Shown here: positions 33,663 through 40,970 of the stretch, piece by piece
Layout of the letters: each line of letters starts with the position of its first letter
How positions within the stretch are numbered: position 1 is the first letter of the stretch
Assembly (NCBI GenBank): GCA_964450955.1
Contig: CAYVFI010000017.1
Span: 68,863-132,862, forward strand
Source of the DNA: CAYNWT01 sp964450955
GTDB lineage: Bacteria > Planctomycetota > Planctomycetia > Planctomycetales > Planctomycetaceae
Direction: 5' to 3'
Length of the DNA stretch: 64,000 nucleotides
Notes under the pieces: model-generated
Seen by the model: the letters and a program-made list of their open reading frames with translations, nothing else
What the model was told of the DNA's origin: nothing
The model's database searches: none
Position numbers and translations under genes: made by a program

Positions 33663-34559
33663 GTGACGCAACCAAAACCACCAACCACTGAAGCTCGAAA
33701 CGAAACGTCGATGGCCATCGATTCCATGAACGCCATCGACATCGTGCGCGTGATGGTTGACGAAGATGAAACCATCGCCGCGGCTGTTCGATTGGAATCA
33801 GCCAACATCGCTCAGGCGATTGATGTCATTACCGATTGCATCGCCTCAGGCGGACGCCTGGTTTACATCGGAGCCGGTACGTCCGGACGATTGGGTGTCT
33901 TGGACGCATCCGAGTGTCCGCCAACATTTAGCACTCCACCCGAAATGGTTGTCGGAGTGATCGCGGGCGGCCACGCCGCGCTGACTCAAGCGATTGAAGG
34001 AGCCGAAGATCTTCCCGACGCGGCGGTTGCTGATCTGCAGGCGGTCAACTTCTGTGCCGCGGATGTTTTGGTTGGAATCGCGACCAGCGGGCGGACTCCA
34101 TACGTCATCAGCGCGCTTGAGTTCGCCAACGAACTTGGTGCGGCGACGGTTGGGTTTAGTTGCAACGCTGGTTCGGAAGTCGGACGAGTAGCATCCATCG
34201 CGATCACTCCCGTTGTGGGCCCCGAGGTTGTGAGCGGTTCTACGCGGCTGAAGGCGGGAACCGCGACCAAGATGGTTCTTAACATGCTGACCACCGGGAC
34301 CATGATCCGGTTAGGCAAGACGTATGAGAATCTGATGGTCGATTTAACGGCAACCAACCAAAAGTTGCGAGAACGCTCAGTCCGCCTTGTCCGAACCTTT
34401 ACTGATCTGTCAGAGTCTGCTGCAGCCGAATTGTTGGCTGCCTGCGATGGTGAGCTGAAAACGGCTATCGTCGCAAACCTTTGCGAACTGGAACCCGCTG
34501 CCGCGCGATCGCGGTTATTGGAATCGAACGGACACTTACGAGCGGCAATTGGACGATGA
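33663..34559 (+). CDS. murQ: N-acetylmuramic acid 6-phosphate etherase
   Basis: 298 residues from GTG 33663, the same length as E. coli MurQ; GGCGGA precedes the start. The enzyme splits MurNAc-6-phosphate into GlcNAc-6-phosphate and D-lactate in the cytosol. SIS-domain motifs are clear: RLVYIGAGTSGRLGVLDASE near the N-terminus with ECPPTF, then GIATSGRTPYVISAL, and the active-site region RLKAGTATKMVLNMLTTG. The open frame extends far upstream into the symporter gene on the other strand, but that part is not MurQ-like. Its stop overlaps the kinase start (ATGA). Confidence 0.96.
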   Translation: MTQPKPPTTEARNETSMAIDSMNAIDIVRVMVDEDETIAAAVRLESANIAQAIDVITDCIASGGRLVYIGAGTSGRLGVLDASECPPTFSTPPEMVVGVIAGGHAALTQAIEGAEDLPDAAVADLQAVNFCAADVLVGIATSGRTPYVISALEFANELGAATVGFSCNAGSEVGRVASIAITPVVGPEVVSGSTRLKAGTATKMVLNMLTTGTMIRLGKTYENLMVDLTATNQKLRERSVRLVRTFTDLSESAAAELLAACDGELKTAIVANLCELEPAAARSRLLESNGHLRAAIGR

Positions 34560-35488
34560 CAGACACGGACGGAAAACTGGTTCTCGGCGTCGACGGCGGC
34601 GGCACATCCACAACAGCCATCGTCGCGCGCGTGGTTGAAGGGAAGCAGCCGGAGTACGTTTCGCGTGGCTACTCGGGGCCATCGAATCCTAACGCGATCG
34701 GATGGGACAACGCGTTGTCTGCTATCAGTATGGCTGTTGGGCAGGCCAGCAAAATTGCCGATGTGACACGGTTTGAGGCGGCGTGTTTCAGTGTGGCGGG
34801 TTGCGGTCGCGAGGTCGAACAGGCGCGGTTAATGCAGTGGCTTGAAGAACAGCAGTTTGCTGAGACGCATGCGGCTATCGACGATGGTCACACGATTTTG
34901 AAAGCCGGTACACCAAACGGGATTGGCGTGGCAGTCATCGCGGGAACCGGTTCCTTTGTCTGCGGACGCAACCGACTTGAACAAACAGCTCGCGCGGGTG
35001 GCTGGGGCTATTTGATGGGCGATGAAGGTAGCGGTTACGCAATCGGACTGGAAAGCCTGAAAGCGATCGCCCAGGCCAGCGACGCAGTTGGGGTTCCGAC
35101 CGAACTGACTGAGCTGGTGCTTGGGGTGTGCGGTGTCGCGGAGCCGGCGGATCTAATTGCGTTGGTACACAGCGACAAGTTTTCACGTGCTGACATCGCA
35201 GCATTGGCTCCGATTGTGCTGGAAGTCGCGAACCGGGGTGACGAGGTCGCCTTGTCGATCGTGTGGCGGCAGATGCACCTGCTCGAACGCCAGATTCGTG
35301 CTGTTGTCAACAGGTTGGAAATGAACGATGACGAATACCACATTGCGATGGCTGGTGGCATTCTTTCCAACAACGATTTGTTTCGAACACGTCTGTTGGC
35401 AGAACTCTGCGTGCCGGAAGATCGAGCAATGGTGATTGACGAACCGGCTCAGGGCGCCGTTTTGTTGGCGGCCGATCTGGTTTGGTAA
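34556..35488 (+). CDS. BadF/BadG-type amino-sugar kinase (MurNAc/GlcNAc kinase)
   Basis: 310 residues from ATG 34556, overlapping the murQ stop by 4 bp. ASKHA-fold kinase with phosphate-1 motif LGVDGGGTSTTA, CFSVAGCGR, IAGTGSFVCG and GWGYLMGDEGSGYAIG, as in N-acetylglucosamine kinases and Tannerella/Clostridium MurK. It should phosphorylate MurNAc (and perhaps GlcNAc) at C6 to make the MurQ substrate. Coupling with murQ supports this over a pure GlcNAc role. No PTS component is present, which fits uptake of the free sugar by the SSS symporter. Confidence 0.93.
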   Translation: MTDTDGKLVLGVDGGGTSTTAIVARVVEGKQPEYVSRGYSGPSNPNAIGWDNALSAISMAVGQASKIADVTRFEAACFSVAGCGREVEQARLMQWLEEQQFAETHAAIDDGHTILKAGTPNGIGVAVIAGTGSFVCGRNRLEQTARAGGWGYLMGDEGSGYAIGLESLKAIAQASDAVGVPTELTELVLGVCGVAEPADLIALVHSDKFSRADIAALAPIVLEVANRGDEVALSIVWRQMHLLERQIRAVVNRLEMNDDEYHIAMAGGILSNNDLFRTRLLAELCVPEDRAMVIDEPAQGAVLLAADLVW

Positions 35489-35562
35489 ACACACACACAC
35501 AGCTCCCCCGCGAACGCCGCGGCGCTCACGGGTGAGCTGACATGATTTGCGAAGGCGGCTGG

Positions 35563-36120
35563 TTACTTTTCAGCGTTCTTTTCTTCTTTCCGCTTCTTCG
35601 CGTTGATCTCAAGAATCCTGACGTCGCCTTGTGGGGTGACGAAGAAGATCTCGAACTTCTTTGTGTTGTCATCAACCATAGTCGTGATCTGTTTTTGTTT
35701 TAGCTTCTGGCCGGAAGCGGCATCGACGACAGTGCTAAGCATCGTCATGGTTTTCTTGTCGGCGTCGTACTTCCCGGTCATCAGCGTTGGTGCGATTGTG
35801 GAAGTATCAACCCACGTGCCCGTGTATTCCTTCTTCAGCGGGTTGTAGCCAATGACGGAATGGCCTTCGAACTTGGTGGTTCCGATTTCCATGGTGAATG
35901 ACGCGGTGGAGTGTAAACCGTTGCAGACAGTCGTGACTGTCTCCAGCGACTTACCTTCGATAACCGGTGCGCCCGGGCCAGGAAACATTTTCACTTTGCC
36001 GTCCCACACTCCTTCTTCGGCTTTCAAAGCGGTGTGTTCCTTCGTGGGCTTCGGTGAAGGCAATTGAACAGCGGGCCCGCTGAGAATTAGAAACGCGGCT
36101 GAGGCGGCGAGGATATTCAT
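35563..36120 (-). CDS. Secreted DUF1579-family protein
   Basis: 185 residues. A signal peptide (MNILAASAAFLILSGPAVQ) precedes a DUF1579 domain: HTALKAEEGVWDGKVKMFPG at the start, then HSVIGYNPLKKEYTGTWVD and KFEIFFVTPQGDVRILEI. DUF1579 proteins are small beta-barrel-like proteins of unknown role, common in planctomycetes and Bacteroidota. The C-terminus is Lys/Glu-rich. No operon partner is evident. Confidence 0.9.
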   Translation of the reverse strand: MNILAASAAFLILSGPAVQLPSPKPTKEHTALKAEEGVWDGKVKMFPGPGAPVIEGKSLETVTTVCNGLHSTASFTMEIGTTKFEGHSVIGYNPLKKEYTGTWVDTSTIAPTLMTGKYDADKKTMTMLSTVVDAASGQKLKQKQITTMVDDNTKKFEIFFVTPQGDVRILEINAKKRKEEKNAEK

Positions 36121-36343
36121 GGTGTCAGGTTCCGGAAAAGGTTGGGAAGTTGAACTAGACTGTCGAATTCAGTCTAAACGAAAATGGTTCTCGAACGCAC
36201 CGTCGGGGCGGACCGGTCAGGCATTCGGCGTGCGCAGCCGCGACCGGGTGAAACGCGGTTCCAGCACGACCGCCGCAGCTTTTTTGCTGCGGCTCTTGAT
36301 CCGGCCCGCGACTCAGTCCTGGCCGCAAAAGCGTGGCCGGGAC

Positions 36344-37396
36344 CTACTGGCCCCACTCCAGGCCCAGCATGATGGCGCTTAAGCCGCTGCCGATGCCCAA
36401 CAGGGCCGCTTTGTGTCCGGCCTGTAGTCGCCCCTCTTCGGCTCCAATAGACAACGCCATCGGCAGCGCGACGGCTCCGGTATTGCCGAGATATTCGACA
36501 GTTGGTGAATCAACAGCAGGATCAAGTTGCAGCCGATCCAGCAACAGCTTCCGATGCGCTTTGCCGACCTGGTGAGTGAAGACTCGATCGACTCCACTGT
36601 TTGGCCAGCCAAGTTCTTTGCGGGTCGCTGCCCAGGTTCGATCGGCCAGTTCGACTCCCGCGTGAAGCAGAGCTTCAGAATCGGTTTCCATTCGGGGGCG
36701 GTGATCGCCGTGGTTGGTCGGGGCGACTCCGCCAGCACACAGGTTGTGAGCCGTGGTATCGTTTCGAACGCAGCCGCCCAGCAATCGGTTGCCAGTGCGA
36801 CTGAGCTTACGATCGCAAAGTACGATGGCGGCTGAACCGGATCCAATTGTCAGCGACGCAAAGGCGGACTTGATACTGTTGCGGGTCGCTGAGTCATCGA
36901 TCAGCAACGAGTCGATGGTTCCTTCCACCAGGTCACGGCCGGTTTCCGTTCCGACAACAACACCCGCGTGAATCTGCCCGGATTCGATGAGGTTGGCGAC
37001 GATTAGCATGCCGTTCAGCAATCCCAGGCAGGCATTGCTAACGTCCAGAATCATTCCATTGGCAGGCAACTTCGCGCCGGCATGCACAGCGGCAGCTGTG
37101 GCCGGTTCCATTTGGTCACGGCAGACCGAACCATGCACCAGGGCTCCGAAGTGCTGCCGATCAAGTTTTGATGCTTCAATTGCAATGCGTGTCGCTTGAA
37201 CGCTGATTTGGCCTGGCAGCGTGCCGGGGTCAAAGAACCGGCGTTCTTTGATGCCGGTCATCAGTTCCAACCGCCCGTAGGGAAGGCTTAGGCGTTCGTA
37301 AACTGGTGAGAGACGTTGTTCCAGATCGTCAGATGTGACGACGTGCGGCGGCAGAATGTGCACGATCGATTCGAGGCAAACGTGTTGGTATCGCAT
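36344..37396 (-). CDS. OleA-like 3-oxoacyl-ACP synthase III family enzyme
   Basis: 350 residues of thiolase fold. The active-site Cys lies in NACLGLLNG (Cys123), His in THQVGKAH and Asn in LGNTGAVALP. VCRDQMEPATAA contains a Glu (Glu97) at the place of the OleA-specific catalytic glutamate, and the overall pattern is closer to Xanthomonas OleA than to FabH. OleA condenses two acyl-CoAs head to head to start long-chain olefin synthesis. Some planctomycetes carry ole genes, but oleB, oleC and oleD are not visible here. It may instead be a FabH-like or other acyl-condensing enzyme. Confidence 0.85.
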   Translation of the reverse strand: MRYQHVCLESIVHILPPHVVTSDDLEQRLSPVYERLSLPYGRLELMTGIKERRFFDPGTLPGQISVQATRIAIEASKLDRQHFGALVHGSVCRDQMEPATAAAVHAGAKLPANGMILDVSNACLGLLNGMLIVANLIESGQIHAGVVVGTETGRDLVEGTIDSLLIDDSATRNSIKSAFASLTIGSGSAAIVLCDRKLSRTGNRLLGGCVRNDTTAHNLCAGGVAPTNHGDHRPRMETDSEALLHAGVELADRTWAATRKELGWPNSGVDRVFTHQVGKAHRKLLLDRLQLDPAVDSPTVEYLGNTGAVALPMALSIGAEEGRLQAGHKAALLGIGSGLSAIMLGLEWGQ

Positions 37397-37421
37397 CGTG
37401 TAGCGCAGCTAACTTGGGGAA

Positions 37422-37450
37422 TAAAAAAGCCCGCCGAAAGGGCGGGTCTT
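37422..37450 (-). terminator. Rho-independent terminator
   Basis: Stem CCCGCC / GGCGGG with loop GAAAG, followed on the minus strand by TTTTTTAT. It lies 29 bp after the stop of the small gene at 37479 and just before the OleA-like start, separating the two. Confidence 0.88.
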
Positions 37451-37478
37451 GTGCCTGGCTGATTTGTGGGAGCCGCTG

Positions 37479-37655
37479 TTAATCGGTTCCGAGCGAATCG
37501 ATTTGAGCGATAAGCGCTTCGACCTGCTGAAGGTCTGAACTTCGCGAATCGTTATTTTCAGCAGTCGGGGTCGACATGCCCAGCTTGACGGAACTTCGAA
37601 CGAAACGAAGCCCACGAAGCAGAAGGTCTTTCTGCTGCTCAGTTACGCCGTTCAT
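37479..37655 (-). CDS. Small conserved-looking protein, unknown function
   Basis: 58 residues from ATG 37655, which has AGGA 5 bp upstream; longer starts at 37667 (ATG) and 37697 (TTG) are possible. The sequence VTEQQKDLLLRGLRFVRSSV is helical and charged, and the end LQQVEALIAQIDSLG suggests a second amphipathic helix. No membrane segment or Cys is present. A good terminator follows on the same strand, which supports a real expressed gene. Function is unknown. Confidence 0.6.
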   Translation of the reverse strand: MNGVTEQQKDLLLRGLRFVRSSVKLGMSTPTAENNDSRSSDLQQVEALIAQIDSLGTD

Positions 37656-37866
37656 AACTTCCTGCATGGCTTTGGCCTTTGGAACTTGCTGACCCAAGTT
37701 GGGACGCTTGGTGAAACATATCGCACGATATGCCGGTTGGCAACGATTCAGAATTCTGGTTATGTCCCAATTACACGCCTTTGTAAAGGAACCGCGTCAA
37801 AGTTTACCCTTTCCCCCTGCCCGATGTGGGGACGATCGACAGGGTGGGACCAACCGCCACAACCGA

Positions 37867-38823
37867 TCATTCGCTTCTTAGATTTCCTGAACGGAACGCG
37901 TCCGCCATGGCCTTGGGAATCTCCGATTCCGCCAAAACCACTTTGGCCTGATTTTCCTGCGTCAGAGCCTTCATTTCCTGTTCCTGAGCAACCGCCATGG
38001 CTCTACGTTCTTCGGCTTTTGCCCTGGCGATACGCATGTCAGCCTCGGCCTGATCAGCCTGTAGTCTGGCTCCCACGTTGTCTCCAACGTCGATGTCAGC
38101 GATATCGATGGAAACGATTGCGTAAGCCGTTTGAGAGTCAAGCCCCTTGTTCAAAACGGCTTGGGCGATAAGCATCGGATTTGCCAAAACCTCTTTGTGT
38201 GTTTCGCAGGAGCCAATGGCTGAAACGATTCCTTCACCGACGCGAGCGATGACAGTTTCCTCTGTGGCTCCACCCACCAACTGTCCGAGGTTCGTTCGCA
38301 CAGTAACTCGCGCTCTCGCCTTAAGTTGAATTCCATCCTTCGCGACACCGTCCAGAGTTGTGCGGCCGTGTCGAGACGGGTCGGGGCAATCAATGACTTT
38401 CGGGTCGACGCTTGTTTGAACCGCTTCAAGTACGTTACGGCCAGCCAAATCAATCGCGGCCGCGGTATCCCAGTCCAGGCCCAATTGGGCGCGGTGAGCA
38501 GCGATCAGCGATCGAACGATCAGAGGCACGTTACCGCCGGCAAGGTAATGAGCCTCCATACCTTCGGTGGTGATTTCGTTAAGTCCGGCTTGAACCGCCA
38601 TGACCTTGGAATCGACGATGACCGTCGGGTTCACCTTGCGGAGGGCCATGACAACCAAAGCGATCGGGCCGATTCTGGCGCGGGATACGAAACCGCGGAA
38701 CCACAGGTTGAAGTAGCGAAAAAAAACCGCAACGAATATCAGGGCCAGCAGGAGTAAGAATCCTCCTACGGCCAGTCCAACGACTTTCCAAACGGTGGTC
38801 TGCGCAAGCACTGCGGCGTCCAT
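37867..38823 (-). CDS. floA: Flotillin-like protein FloA
   Basis: 318 residues. One N-terminal membrane hairpin (about 10-35) is followed by a SPFH-like domain and a C-terminal Ala/Glu-rich helical region (about 245-300). The FloA family is recognised by FRGFVSRARIGPIALVVMALRKVNP, TTEGMEAHYLAGGNVP and VVSI-like repeats such as TAYAIVSIDIADIDVGDNVG. FloA organises functional membrane microdomains and affects membrane fluidity and secretion complexes. No NfeD partner gene is visible. Confidence 0.95.
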   Translation of the reverse strand: MDAAVLAQTTVWKVVGLAVGGFLLLLALIFVAVFFRYFNLWFRGFVSRARIGPIALVVMALRKVNPTVIVDSKVMAVQAGLNEITTEGMEAHYLAGGNVPLIVRSLIAAHRAQLGLDWDTAAAIDLAGRNVLEAVQTSVDPKVIDCPDPSRHGRTTLDGVAKDGIQLKARARVTVRTNLGQLVGGATEETVIARVGEGIVSAIGSCETHKEVLANPMLIAQAVLNKGLDSQTAYAIVSIDIADIDVGDNVGARLQADQAEADMRIARAKAEERRAMAVAQEQEMKALTQENQAKVVLAESEIPKAMADAFRSGNLRSE

Positions 38824-39049
38824 CTAAGCGGCTCCACTCATAGAGGTGCGGACGACAAAAATCGTTTTGAACTATCGTCTACAAACATTCTAAGGACATG
38901 GGGGCCCAATGCAATTCGTCGGCAACAATACCCCAACATCCTCTAAACGCTGAATCCGGGCATCGGTTCACCAGATCTCATCAGTCTCGTGGCTGGTTTC
39001 GATAATTTTGTGGCACTACCATGGCGGGATATCAGGCAAAGGAATCAGG

Positions 39050-39508
39050 ATGAGCTTCGAAGCACGTATTGTTGAACTCGGTTTGGAACTCCCGGAAGCT
39101 CCACCAGCAGCCGGAACCTACGCTCCTGTCGTGATTGTCGATGGCATGGCCTACGTTTCCGGACAGGGTCCAATCGACGGAAACGGTCGATGGCTGCAGG
39201 GCCGGGTTGGTGACGAGATCACTGAGGAACAAGGCACCGCTGCTGCTCGCGTGGTGGGGCTCACGATGCTGGCCACGATCAAGGCTCACCTGGGAAGCCT
39301 CGACAAAATCGATCGAGTGATCAAGGTGCTTGGGATGGTAAACTGTGTTCCGGGATTCAAGAACCAGCCCAAAGTTATCAACGGTTTCAGCGACCTCATG
39401 ATCGAAGTGTTCGGCGACAACGGACTCGCCGCGCGCAGCGCTGTTGGGATGGGTTCTTTGCCGGGGAACATTCCGGTGGAGGTCGAGGCGATTCTGAAGC
39501 TGAAGTAG
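39050..39508 (+). CDS. RidA/YjgF-family protein
   Basis: 152 residues from ATG 39050, preceded by AGGA. The sequence is of the longer RidA subgroup: GTYAPVVIVDGMAYVSGQGP, LTMLATIKAHLGSLDKIDRVIKV and a C-terminal NGLAARSAVGMGSLPGNIPVEVEAIL. RidA proteins hydrolyse reactive enamines and imines formed by PLP enzymes, using a conserved Arg. Here Arg is replaced in context by the subgroup sequence AARSAVG, so activity is likely but untested. It is convergent with the UGA-interrupted gene. Confidence 0.9.
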   Translation: MSFEARIVELGLELPEAPPAAGTYAPVVIVDGMAYVSGQGPIDGNGRWLQGRVGDEITEEQGTAAARVVGLTMLATIKAHLGSLDKIDRVIKVLGMVNCVPGFKNQPKVINGFSDLMIEVFGDNGLAARSAVGMGSLPGNIPVEVEAILKLK

Positions 39509-40633
39509 TTACCGCAATTTCATGTAGCCATCGACCCAGCCTCGCGAACCCTGCGGTGGGATCCTGTCGGCAATGTCTCGCATGTCCGCCAGCGTGAACG
39601 CGATCGCGAGCGGGAATGTGCCTTTGGGGGCACGCTTCGTGTACTGGCCCTCACCACGGAAGCCGCCTTTGGCAACAATATCAAAACGCGTGATCTGACC
39701 GTCTTTGGTTGCTAACCGCCCCAGTAGTTCACACTGGAACTCACGGTCACCTTGTCGCGAACGCAGGTGGACCTTGCCGCGGAAAGTGGTTCCGTCAATC
39801 TTCATTTCGCAACTGACGATTTCGTCGTCCTTCCACATGGTCGGTTCTCCGCGGGTACTATCGACAAGGTGGAACCTGGCGATCCTTCGCTGCAGCAGCT
39901 CCGGCACGGTCCCGCTTGCCAGGGCGGCGTGTTCGTCCTTCGTGATCCAAACGTTATCTCGCGAGATAGCTTGCTGGAAAATTTTGTCTGGTTCGTTTTT
40001 CGGTCGGTCGTAGCCGCTCAGCACCTTGGCGTTCATGCGAACCACAAGGCCGCCCACTGGCGGTTCAGGACTGTACCGACGATCGCGCTTCGGGTCGGTG
40101 ATACCCTTGGCTGTATCGATCTTGCCTTCGCGGGCTTCCAACAACATCTTCCGCACATGCACGGGCGAGCGGTTGTTTGTGAAGCCCAATAGCGTTCCGT
40201 TGGGAGCAGCGGCGTAGAGTCCCTGTTGAGTTCCCCCTGAACCGCGCGGACTTTGTTTGGCGATCTTCCGGAAGAAGTCGCCCTCAGCGTCTTTTTGGCG
40301 TCGCTGATACGCCTGGTCGATAGCGACGGCCACGAAGTCGCTTCTCAGCAAGCCAATAATTTTTGGATCTGCGAATGTCGACGCACGGTCGAGTACACCG
40401 TTGTTTCAGGTGCAGCCCATCGGGTGCCCGTCCATAGCCCAGATGAATAAAGGCTTTTGCTGTCTGGCCGCTTCTTGTTGAGCTTCAAGTAACGAGATCT
40501 TCCAGGGAATTGTTTTCCACGGTTCGTCGGGCGATGGCTGAAGACGCTGGTGAAGCGTTTGAAATTCTGCGAACGACAAGTCGTTTCCTCCAAGCCACAA
40601 CGCTGGAATTAATATCGCAAAGGTCATTGCCAT
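39509..40633 (-). CDS. Candidate selenoprotein: secreted thioredoxin-like protein with in-frame UGA (CxU)
   Basis: One frame of 374 codons runs from ATG 40633 to the stop at 39509, interrupted only by TGA at 40406-40408. AAGGAG precedes the ATG and a signal peptide follows (MAMTFAILIPALWL). The context is a thioredoxin-like fold: EAARQQKPLFIWAMDGHP, then Met-Gly-Cys74-Thr-UGA76-Asn-Asn-Gly, then IIGLLRSDFVAVAID. UGA sits where a redox Cys is expected. The C-terminal domain (GLYAAAPNGTLLGF to the end) is intact, with no frameshift. A SECIS-like hairpin follows the UGA. Selenocysteine insertion is inference; a nonsense mutation or sequence error is the alternative. No selA, selB, selC or selD gene is in the window. 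Confidence 0.72.
40375..40408 (-). promoter_or_regulatory. SECIS-like hairpin directly after the in-frame UGA
   Basis: On the minus strand UGA (40408-40406) is followed by TCGAC (40392-40388), loop CGTGC, and GTCGA (40382-40378). GTG / CAT may extend the stem with a 3-nt bulge. The loop begins 18 nt after UGA and has G at its second position, as in bacterial SECIS models (short stem, small loop, G in the first two loop positions). A 5-bp stem is short, so this is suggestive only. Confidence 0.45.
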
Positions 40634-40970
40634 AACTACGCCTCTCCTTTAGCCGCAAGCCGCCAATCTGTATCGAGCTACCATGGGGATGATTTTTGCA
40701 GTTCATTCTGACAGGACATTCCTCCGCTGCCTATCGGCGCATAAAGAAAGCCGCCGCGAATCCCGCAATTCGCGACGGCTCGGACCCTAAGGAAGTACTC
40801 AGGTATATGGTTGAGAAGAGTGAATCGAATTGGCGGCCGACGGCTGCCCACACAGCCGTCGGGCCAATCCCACAATGAAACGCCTTCTCATTGATGTGGG
40901 ATCAGGCCTTGAGAACCGATCCCACACGGGGGTTGGTGCCGGGGGCACCAGATTTCAGCAACAACTCGAA
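40634..40970. other. 337-bp non-coding region downstream of the secretin gene
   Basis: No gene is seen. It holds the Shine-Dalgarno of the UGA-interrupted gene, the terminator at 40741-40780, and two more hairpins: CCGACGGCTG / CAGCCGTCGG (40837-40862) and TGTGGGATC / GATCCCACA (40895-40926). TCCCACA at 40868-40874 can also pair with TGTGGGA at 40895-40901, so two mutually exclusive folds are possible in the 3' region of the secretin transcript. Confidence 0.6.
40741..40780 (-). terminator. Terminator of the secretin transcript
   Basis: Stem AGCCG-C-CGCGAAT / ATTCGCG-A-CGGCT with a single internal mismatch, followed on the minus strand by TTCTTTAT. It lies about 190 bp after the secretin stop. 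Confidence 0.75.

Noticed and set aside
39509..40351. Two separate genes (75 and 280 codons) in place of one interrupted gene
   Set aside because: Both parts are in the same frame, only the first has a start site and signal peptide, and the second begins in mid-domain; one UGA-containing gene or a single nonsense mutation is simpler.
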